64,000 bases of DNA from Crotalaria pallida (taxonomy: Eukaryota; Streptophyta; Magnoliopsida; Fabales; Fabaceae), in the NCBI GenBank assembly GCA_037953625.1, contig CM075652.1, forward strand, positions 72,259,501 to 72,323,500. The letters run 5' to 3'. The position numbers and the translations under genes are program-made. Each line of letters starts with the position of its first letter. The stretch's first letter is position 1. Shown here one piece after another: positions 55,853 to 64,000 of the stretch. The notes beneath the pieces are model-generated. The model saw only the letters and a program-made list of their open reading frames with translations. It did not search any database and was not told where the DNA came from.

Positions 55853-56825
55853 GGGTTTTAATTTATTAACCCCCCAATTTAATCACTTGACCCCCTTTTT
55901 TTTCAAAATCCGAAATTGCGCTTTTTTCTGGGTTTATAACACACTCGCTGAGGCCTGAGCGAGAATTAGAAAAACGAAAAAAAAAAATACAGCTCGCTGA
56001 GGGTCAGCGAGCTATGTAAAATAACATACTCGCTGAGGGGCTTTTTTTTTCTTTTTACCTTCTCGCTGCAGGGTCAACGAGTATGTTATTTTAGACAGCT
56101 CGCTGACCCATCAGCGAGCTTTATTTTTTTTTAATATTTTCCCTTCTCGCTGCAGGGGTAGCGAAATTGTTAAAACAACATATACATAACACAGATAAAA
56201 GGTTTCTCCTTCGCTCAATTTCTGCTTCAGATAAGTCTCTCACCTCACTAACCAGATCAATCTCATTAAGCCATGAGAGAGCTACCTCAATCTTATCATC
56301 CAAAGAACCAAAGATGTAAAGTTAAAACTATTCCACTTGTTTTAACAAAAGACCTAAAGTCCTTATGCAAAAACCAGAAATTATTAAGCTTGAAGGGAGT
56401 TGCACGAGATACATACTTCCCTTCTAAAAGCCCAAGTTGCTGATATTGGCCAAAGGTCCATCCAGGCTTCGGAAACAAGTATTCAATTGGACCCTGTGTT
56501 ATGTATGTTGTTTGCGAGAAGGGAAAAAATCAGAAAAAAAATTAAAGCTCACTGATGGGTCAGCGAACTGTGTAAAATAACATATTCGCTGACCTTGCAG
56601 CGAGAAGGTAAAAAAGAAAAAAAAAAAAAGCTCGTTGATGGGTCAGCGAGCTATGTAAAATACAAAGTTCGCTGACCCCAGCGAGCTGTATTTTTTTTTT
56701 CGTTTTTCTAATTCTCGCTTAGGCTTCAGCGAGTGTGTTATAAACCCAGAAAAAAAAGGGCAATTTCCGATTTTGGCAAAAAGGGAGTCAAATGATTAAA
56801 TTGGGAGGTTAATAAATTAAAACCC
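55853..56825. mobile_element. Long-arm foldback element with CTCGCTGA repeats (973 bp)
   Basis: The ends GGGTTTTAATTTATTAACC and GGTTAATAAATTAAAACCC are inverted. The arms extend about 270 bp. TCATAGAT flanks it at 55845-55852 and 56826-56833. Within the arms are many copies of CTCGCTGAGGGTCAGCGAG-type palindromes spaced by A- or T-runs. The centre (56121-56480) holds a LINE fragment. An 8-bp duplication suggests hAT, but long arms are more Mutator-like; the superfamily is open. Confidence 0.85.
56121..56480 (-). pseudogene. LINE-like fragment inside the foldback element
   Basis: The minus strand gives GKYVSRATPFKLNNFWFLHK followed by DFRSFV, then a charged stretch with DKIEVALSWLNEIDLV and DLSEAEIERRRNLLSVL. 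This pattern is the linker between endonuclease and RT in plant LINEs (PFKFNNFW...F, then LSEEEI.RR). One frame change lies near 56300. It looks captured by the foldback element, or the element formed around it. Confidence 0.5.
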
Positions 56826-56839
56826 TCATAGATAATAAT

Positions 56840-58215
56840 ACTTGACAATCCATCTTATTCCACTTAAATAGAAATAAATGCACACCTAGATATCTAATTT
56901 TCGAAACACTACTCCTTCAAGCAACCCAGTTCTAATAAGTAACCCGCTCTTATCTTGTGCAATTCCGAAACTTGTGATTTTTGCAAGTTTGGTTCCAAGC
57001 CAGTGATCTTTGAAAATTCAAATAAGGATTCCATCATAGTGTTTTCTGTTCTACACGCTTCAATCCGGCAGAGAGGAATCAGATATCATTCCGAGAATAA
57101 CAGGACCAATAAAACACATATGACCTAGTCCGAAAGGACACCCCATCAAAAGGGGAAGATTAATTTAAATGGAGAAGATAAGCGTCAAGAAGGAAAAAAT
57201 ATTCCAGAATACAACAAATATTCTCGTAGTGGAGGAAGGCGATTACAAATCATGAAAGTCATGATAGCCGAGAGGAGTTGAACTCTTAGACTACGGAAAA
57301 TACTTATAAATAGAAGTAGAAATAGAAAGAAGAACTCGGTTCACATTAGAAGGAAAGGACTTGTGAGAATGGTTGTCAAAAACTAGTATTAATTCGTAGA
57401 AACGTACAAATCTACGAATCTACTTAAGGAAAACAAGTTGAAACTAATGGAAACTCGGAGTAATGTGACTCGGGTGGATTCGGGTGGATGCGGGTAGACT
57501 CATGTAAAATCGCAAGTTTATGGCCGAGTTAGAGAGTTAGCATTCTTGAGCCCAAAATGTTCAATCCGACATTGTTTTTCAATTTTTTTTTTTAAAAAAA
57601 AATCTTCTAGGTCATTTATATCTTATTTGTTGCGTTTTGGGGTAAAAAAAAACCTTAAACTGGTCTTCTCTTCTCCTCCTCATTCAAAATCTTCTTCAAT
57701 CTTTATTTCTTTTCCTTCTGCCGCACGCTCGTCCACCCACTCCACGCACCACACCCCATACCTTTCTAACTTTCTCCCTTTATTTGGTAATCGTTTACAG
57801 ACTTTCTCCCTTTATTCATTTATTTTCGTTTTTCCTGTTTTCTTCTTCGTTAAACTAGCATGATAATCTGATAAATGCTTGATTATGAGTTAGTTATAAC
57901 CTTTATGAAAAGATGAGTGACTTTATAGAAATCATTTTAACTTTTAATTTTTAAGCATGGATGCATTCTCTGGTTTTCAATTTTCAGTGTTACGACCTTT
58001 TTAGTGTTGTCCATAAATCATATCTCATTTACTTTGTCAGTGTTGTTAAGATTTAATAATATAAATCTTAGTAGCAATGTGAGTGATTAAACATAAATTT
58101 AGTTTATCAACGTAATTTTTAGTTTTTTTCGCAATTAATATTTAAAATTATTAATTAATCTCGGACTAATAGTCCATATCATATGAGGAAAAAAATAGAA
58201 AGATAATATTGTTAA
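56840..58215. other. Unassigned sequence, possible old LTR fragment
   Basis: At 57030-57370 the text has an LTR feel, with TTATAAATAGAAGTAG as a TATA-like box near 57310, but no ends were found. At 57640-57860 a Ser/Phe-codon-rich run (CTTCTTCAATC, CCACCCACTCCACGC) looks like a leader or first exon, with no recognised protein. The rest is AT-rich. Confidence 0.35.
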
Positions 58216-58218
58216 AAA

Positions 58219-58558
58219 CATTTGGTTTGTTATTAATAGTTTTAATTTTTTTGTCACAATAAAAAACAAAAAAAAATATTTACATCAAGCATAAAATCAA
58301 ATCCTATTTTTATATATGATAATTTTTATCTATTACAAAAGAAAAAATATATTATGGAAGGAAAATCAAATCTTATTATTATATAGGATTACATTTGATT
58401 TGTTATTAATAGTTTTAATTCTCTTGTCACAATAAAAAAAAATTAGATCAAGCATAAAATCAAATCCTATTTTTATATATGATGTTTTTTTTTTATCTAT
58501 TACAATAGAAAAATTTATTATAGAAGAAAAATAAAATCCTATTATTATATTGCTGCAG
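58219..58558. repeat. Tandem duplication, ~169-bp unit
   Basis: Two copies offset by about 169 bp, starting at about 58219 and 58388. They share TTGTTATTAATAGTTTTAAT, TTGTCACAATAAAAAA and AAATCAAATCCTATTTTTAT. Confidence 0.8.
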
Positions 58559-58934
58559 TCATAAATAAAGTTTTCTTAAATTAAAACTTGAATCTCTCAA
58601 GAAGATGAAACGGTAAGACTGGGTATATCGGCCACCGTCACACGTCATCTTCCACTGTTTGCGTGATTAAAGAGGTCATTGATGCATATAACAATAAATA
58701 ACCATATTCTCATATTCTTTAGTAGTTTATGATAGCCACCCTGTAACAATTCAACATTAGATTTTGATGCACTCTATTGTCACCCGAAATTGAAGAATCA
58801 ATCACTAAAAAAATTGGTTGAACATTATTTACTTTGCCGGGATGGACTCCTCCACTTATCTTTCTCCACTCCCTAACAGCATAATTGGTTACACCTAGAT
58901 CAAAATTTTGAACAAACCACATTTTGATCAATGG

Positions 58935-60678
58935 TGTTGGAAGTCAAGCTGGTTGGAAGGCATGCTTCAAACCCTCTATGGACTTCAAGTTTAATGCAAA
59001 TATATGTTTTGATGATAACAAGCTAACTGAAGTTCAAGCTCACAAGTGCAAGCGTCAAGATTGAAGACTCAAGCATGCCTAAGAATAGAAATCTTCTCCT
59101 TAGATCAAATGTAAGGTAATGAAGTTTTTGTTTACTTAGAAGTTTCAAAGCCAACAAAGTTTTTATTTTTTGAAGAGAAGAAGAAAAACGTATTTTCTGC
59201 ATATAAAATGTTTTTCTGCATTTCATCGGAGTAAAAATAGTTGATGTTACAAAACTCTGCATATTTATATGATTGCAAAAGAGAGTAATCGATTATCTCT
59301 TGCAGTAATCGATTAACTCTGTTGCATCATAGAAAAATCAGAGAAGTTGTAATCGATTAACTGAATTTTGTTAATCAGTTACTTTCTTATGAAAGTAATC
59401 GATTACAACAGTCAAGTAATCGATTATAATTGTTGCATCATATATTTTTCAGAGGCTTAGTAATCGATTACAAGTCTTGTAGTAATCGATTACATGATGT
59501 TGCATCATATGCAAACCAGAGGCTTAATAATCGATTAACTCCTCAGTGTAATCGATTATCATAAGTTGCATCATACAATGAACATGAGTGATGTAATCGA
59601 TTAACTATTCTTAGCCTAATCGATTACATGTTTTTCAAATGTATTTAAGAATTTCTATTTTTGTAGAAATAATCGACTATTCCTTAAAGTAATCGATTAC
59701 TTCATGTTTTATTGAAAAACGTGTCAGAATCATTTTTATTATTTCCTGATTTGTTTTTATATAAAAGATTCTGATATATTTTATAAAATTCGAAAATGAT
59801 TTTAATTTTGAATTATTTCCTTTTTGGTTTTAAGAATCAAATCTTTATTTTATTTCGAAAATCGTTTTGATTTTAAAACTTATTTCAAATCTTTGTTTAT
59901 TCCTTTTTGATTTTGTTTTATTAATTCAAAATCGTTTTTGATTCTAAAATGTTTTTCTTTTTAAATAAAGATCACTCCAACATTTCGAAAGGGTTTTTAC
60001 GTTCAGACAGTTTTCTCATTTCACATTCTCTCTTCTTCTTCTTCTCAAAGTGTTCTGTTTTTCATTGTTCTAATATTTTGAAGAACAAACCTTGTTGGCT
60101 GCGTAAACTCTAAGACAAACTTCTTCTTCATAATCATAAGAGCTTATTGTAGAATCTGTGTTTTTGAGAACACGTGTTTTTGAGAACACGTGATACTTAT
60201 TGTAATCACTCACATCTATTGTATTCAACCTTAGTGGTAGGGAGAGAATCCCATAGTTGAACGTTGAGGAGTTCGTAGGGCGAGGAACCCTGCTGTGTGA
60301 TTGAGGCCCCTAGCGAACGGAGGTTCCTAGTAGTGTGCGGGGTGCTCTTGGTTGTAATAGGGTGCGACTCTATTGCTTGGTCATAAGAACTCTCAGGCGG
60401 GTCGCTTGGGGACTGGACTAGGCCTTTCAACGGGAAGGCTGAACCAGTATAAAATTCTCCAGTGCAAGCTTTTCTATCCCTATCTCTTTTACTTTCCACA
60501 TATTTAATTTCTTACGTTTCCGCGCTACTCAATTATTATATTTCTATCATTTTCGCGATCCGTTTCATTCGTTTAATCTCTCCATCTCAAATCAATTTTT
60601 TAATTTGATATGAATTTTTCAATACATAATAAAACTCGATTCACCCCCCCTCTCGAGATTTTGAGGCCAAAACCAACA
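58935..60678 (+). mobile_element. Solo LTR, 1744 bp, with perfect 5-bp target duplication
   Basis: It starts TGTTGGAAGTC and ends AAAACCAACA, inverted TGTTGG/CCAACA. AATGG flanks it exactly at 58930-58934 and 60679-60683. There is no primer site, polypurine tract or coding domain, so it is a solo LTR formed by LTR recombination. TTTTGATGATAACAAGCTAA near the start resembles SIRE-type copia LTRs of legumes; that is inferred from memory. It contains the AATCGATTA array at 59284-59704. Confidence 0.9.
59284..59704. repeat. Array of paired TAATCGATTA palindromes
   Basis: About a dozen copies of AATCGATTA lie in pairs 11-17 bases apart. Most pairs are followed by TTGCATCATA, giving a period near 60 bp over six or so repeats. 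The palindrome is conserved while the spacers vary. Confidence 0.88.
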
Positions 60679-60683
60679 AATGG

Positions 60684-61409
60684 TACACACAAATTTCTAA
60701 ATTAAAGCAAGTAATTAGAGAGAAACTAAAGAATCAAATAATACTAATTAAAATGAGCGAGAATTCGAAAAATTAGTAAAATTTAATGGCGAAAAAATAA
60801 AAAAATTGAAGGCGAATATAATTGTGAGATTGCTGTTTATCTAAATATTCATAAGTTTATGAGCCAATTCACATAAATGCTAAAATATTGTGAAGGAGCC
60901 ATCCAAGGCATATTGCGTACTACATATAATGATTTGGAAAACTTGTAAAAATGAGGATAATGATTTCACAGATAAAATTAAATAAATTTGAATTATTTAT
61001 TTAATTTTTAACAGCTAAGATAATTATTTAACATATTGATAATGATTATCTCCCTAAAATCGCTCTGTGAGGAAAGCTTCACGCGATGCCTCGAAAATTT
61101 TTCAGACAAACGTGGTGCCTCGAATAGTCGTCTTTTTATATATAGAAAATAGTAGATATATGTATTTTTTTTTACATTATCTTGATAAAAATTTCAAAAA
61201 TCAAATATATTATTGTAGTGCATTAATTACAAATGAAAATATATTTATATATTTACTACATATGTTCTTATTTATTGATCCCATTAAAAAAAATACATCC
61301 TCTAAAAAGTGTAATTATTTCTCATATTTTTCAATAAATTGTATTTTTTTCATTATACCAATTTTTTTTTAAAATCATTAATTTTTCTCCACTAATTACA
61401 TACACTAAT
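60684..61409. other. AT-rich spacer
   Basis: No gene, repeat end or domain was recognised. Short overlaps with the MITE-like sequence at 36296-36830 occur at 61290-61400. Confidence 0.4.
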
Positions 61410-61690
61410 ATTCCCTCTGGTTCTATATATAAGTCCCTTTTGAAGACTTTTTTTTGTCTTTAATATAAATCTCATTTCCAATTTCCAATGTCAATAATTA
61501 CTTCTTTTCCACAAACACTCCTATTTACTCAATACTTCTTAAATTCTCAATAATAATTATAAGGGTACTTTTGAAAAAGTATATCAAATATTTATATTTT
61601 CAATATCATTAACAATATTAACTAACTTTCTTAAAGAGCGTGAAAATTAGTCGAAAAGACTTATAATAAGAACAAGAAGAAGTATCTATT
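61410..61690. mobile_element. Stowaway-like MITE, family B copy 2
   Basis: It begins ATTCCCTCTGGTTCTATATA and ends near GACTTATAATAAGAACAAG. It shares AATATAAATCTCATTTCCAATT and TACTTCTTTTCCACAAAC with 37995-38272. The right end is degraded. Confidence 0.5.
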
Positions 61691-62191
61691 AAATTGGGTA
61701 AACATAAAAAAATTACATTCATTTTTAAAATCCTCAACATGAAAATGACATATAACAAAAAACGGATGCAGTATATCATTGTTTTCTTTCACTAATAATA
61801 AATTATATATTTTCTTTCTTATAATATTCAATTTTTACTATATTTTATTTATAATTTATTTTTTGTAATTAAAATTTAAAATGGGAATGAGGGAGCACTT
61901 ATTTAATGATTTATTAATTGTTTGGGAATAAAAAACGTATTTAATAAAACTTAAGAAATCTTATTTTAGTATTTGAATATATATATATATATATATTATT
62001 CACTTATTTCTTATTTATATATTTTTAAAAAAATATTTTTAAATAAGACAAATAAATTAAACATTGTTTTTTGCAAAAAAAGGAAAGATACTTTGTTTTA
62101 AATATAAGATTTTTTTTGAAAAATTCACGGTTATTAAGAAAATTAGTTAATTTTATTATTTATAATTTTTAAATTTATTCCTATAATTATT

Positions 62192-62295
62192 TTTATTTTT
62201 ATTTTTTTACATGGGAGGTCTGGGACTAGAACCCATGACCTGGGGGAGGGGGAAATCTTAAGTGTCCCTGCAGCCACCAACTGGATTGTAAAAAA
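62192..62295 (-). mobile_element. Short SINE, family S2 copy 2
   Basis: It is the inverse of 20341-20447: on the minus strand CCAGTTGGTGGCTGCAGGG, then CCCCCTCCCCCAGGTCATGG and GGTTCTAGTCCCAGACC, with a T-run tail on the left. The flank TTATTCCTATAATTATT is exact over 17 bp at 62175-62191 and 62296-62312. The better-preserved B box is GGTTCTAGTCC. Confidence 0.85.
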
Positions 62296-62479
62296 TTATT
62301 CCTATAATTATTATTAATATTGTAAAAAATTGTTAATATAAAAGGATATTTGTCAAAAATAAATAATTAAATGTGATTGAAAATTAAAATATTACCACCA
62401 AAATTAAATACCCTGAATGCCTTCTATACAGTACCAGACTACCAGATGGAGTAATAAGCAAGAAACGTGTACCTAGCTG

Positions 62480-62511
62480 CCAACTCCAACTCCAACTCCA
62501 ACTCCAACTCC
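62480..62511. repeat. (CCAACT)n microsatellite upstream of the last gene
   Basis: Five uninterrupted 6-bp units about 290 bp before the ATG at 62803. It lies in the promoter or leader region. Confidence 0.9.
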
Positions 62512-62802
62512 CGCACCTTTCAACTCTTTGGAATTGGATCCTATATTTCTCTGTCAACAATCTGACTCTGTTGCCACGTTGCAAAGAAAAGGAGACAAAA
62601 ACAAATACCGGCATGCATGAATTTCTGGAACCATATGTTAAAGTAACTGATATGCAGATAGAATACAATAGAAGCCAGCTGTATCAAGTAGTAAAACGAG
62701 GGAGAGCACTCTTGCTTTCTTGTTAGATTGTGAAAAGTGTGAACTGTGAAGTCTCTCCTTGTCTGAATTGTAAGAGACTTAGCTTTTAGTTTTATTACCG
62801 CA

Positions 62803-63126
62803 ATGGGTAGTGGTAGTTTATTGCATTGTTCAAATTCATCTTCATCCATGAAGCTGCTCTTGTTGCTGATGGTGCCTCTGGTGCTGGTTGCTGTGCTTGT
62901 TTTTGTGATGGGTCCAAATGTTTCTAGCAAAGGTTCTTTCTTTTGGAGTTCTGTTAATCCTTCTTCTTCTTCTTCTCCTTCTTTTTTAAGTAGTTTGGAG
63001 GCTAATGTTTTAATTGATGAGAGAAAGAGAGAAGGGGTTCAGGATGTTGTGGTGCATGTAGAAGATCATCAATCCTTTTATCCCCCACCTTCTGTTCAGG
63101 CTACAAAATCATCACTTCAACAATCT
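62803..63126 (+). CDS. Type II membrane protein, first exon (partial; possible glycosyltransferase)
   Basis: The open frame begins at an ATG in the context CGCAATGGG and reads 108 codons to CAACAATCT, where GTAAGA gives a good donor at 63127. Without splicing, a stop follows six codons on. The protein has a short Ser-rich cytosolic end (1-15), one strongly hydrophobic span (about 16-40, MKLLLLLMVPLVLVAVLVFV), then a Ser-rich stem (about 47-66) and an acidic stretch. This is the layout of Golgi type II enzymes, and similar N-termini occur in plant exostosin-family glycosyltransferases. The catalytic part lies outside the window, so the family is a guess. Phase 0 intron. Confidence 0.65.
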
Positions 63127-64000
63127 GTAAGAGCCAGCTTTTGATTCTTTCTATGCTTTTTTATTTCCTGATTTCTTTCGTTGTCTTTTCTTGATTTCTT
63201 TCTCTGTCTCAACTTTCAACTTTCAACTTTCTTTTATGATTTCTTGATAAATCTAATCATGAAAAAAAAAAAAGGTGGAATAAATTATAATTTGTTAATT
63301 ACTATTGTTACCTTCCTTAAGGAAATTTAGCAAAATAGTTGGTGATATTATCATATTCAAGAAGGGGGAAATTGTGCAATTGAAGCCATTCATTAGTTAT
63401 TTCAATTAATGAAGAGGAATAGCTTTTTACCTCTTAAAATGTGGGACAAGATCTTAATCTTAATTAACTCATGAATGTTACTATTGTGTTTTTATTTTAT
63501 CATTGCTTCTTTTCTGGTAAAGGTGTCGATATTGTTATTTTGTTCTGTCTTGCTTTCTAAGTTGAACCTGAAGTCATGCAGAGAAAGTAATGATCTATGT
63601 TTTCCATAGCTTATCCCCACTCCCTCCTTGAAGTTCACTAGGTTCCCCTTCGAAGTAAAGTGTTATTATTAATTTATTATTATTATTTATTATTTATGAT
63701 AATTTATTAGATCTTTTTCTGGCAGAGCAGAGAAAGATATTCAATTAATCTGACTTCATTAGGGACCCACCTGGGGCAGGTCCAAGAGATCAATACTAGG
63801 TTTTATTTTTTATTTTTAAATAATAATAATCTATAGTTTTCTATTTATTTGTCACATTATAAAAAAATATATATATTTTTAAGAAATATAATAATTATTT
63901 TAATTTTCAATAATTTATTTATATTTATATTTTTTTTAACATACCATTTTTTTTCTATTTTTTCCTATAATTATTACGGTTTCTACATTATTTACGTAAA
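63127..64000 (+). other. Probable first intron of the last gene
   Basis: It starts GTAAGAGCC after exon 1. A T-rich run and several ATT repeats follow (63662-63710). The end of the window, 63838-64000, holds the MITE-like sequence also seen in threonine deaminase intron 1 (TTCTATTTATTTGTC, AATTATTACGGTTT). No acceptor can be placed. Confidence 0.5.

Noticed and set aside
57546..57863. Gene first exon
   Set aside because: The frame starts in a T-run, is rich in Ser and Phe from CT-rich DNA, and has no following exon with coding signal.
59284..59704. CRISPR-like repeat-spacer array
   Set aside because: The repeat is only 9-10 bp, palindromic and irregularly paired, inside a target-flanked LTR of a plant genome.
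60206..60499. Minus-strand protein inside the solo LTR
   Set aside because: It lies fully within an LTR with intact boundaries and a target duplication, and has no recognisable domain.

Overview
The window is nuclear DNA from a flowering plant, most likely a papilionoid legume. The three complete genes have plant-type exon-intron structure and encode plant proteins, two with chloroplast-targeting extensions. The rest is AT-rich sequence filled with plant transposable elements: LINEs, Ty1-copia elements, tRNA-derived SINEs, hAT, Mutator-like, Harbinger-like and Stowaway-like elements. The legume assignment is an inference from repeat style (long LTRs carrying arrays of AATCGATTA, GGCTTAAT-type termini). 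No species can be named from sequence alone.

Genes. (1) 1035-7873, plus strand: a complete 13-exon gene for the splicing-associated protein Cactin (668 aa). (2) 9279-13979, minus strand: a complete 10-exon gene for a thylakoid-lumen FKBP-type protein of the FKBP16-4 kind (235 aa), convergent with Cactin. (3) 35522-46823, plus strand: a complete 9-exon gene for plastid threonine deaminase (604 aa), the first enzyme of isoleucine synthesis, with an 8.3-kb first intron full of repeats. (4) 62803 onward, plus strand: the first exon of a type II membrane protein that continues past the window, possibly a Golgi glycosyltransferase.

Mobile DNA by region. 8180-9014 is a Harbinger-type element between the two convergent genes. 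14265-19200 holds a LINE 3' end, a foldback element, two Stowaway-like elements around a hAT-type element, and a copia remnant cut by a repeat-rich LTR fragment. 20830-32940 is one LINE broken by two LTR retroelements (21858-27240 and 27841-32304), each with target-site duplications, so the LINE reading frame can be followed across both. 46827-52476 is a Tnt1-like copia element inserted antisense three bases after the threonine deaminase stop codon; its 5' LTR is itself split by a 1-kb hAT-type element. 52655-56825 holds further hAT-type and foldback elements, one inserted into the duplicated target site of another. 58935-60678 is a 1.74-kb solo LTR with a perfect 5-bp target duplication and an array of paired AATCGATTA palindromes.

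No rRNA genes, intact tRNA genes or CRISPR arrays were seen. The genes do not form a pathway; they are unrelated housekeeping genes separated by repeats. The most interesting signals are places where mobile DNA touches gene function: a solo LTR just before a Cactin splice acceptor, a retrotransposon that displaces the threonine deaminase 3' UTR, and promoter-like or palindromic structures inside LTRs.
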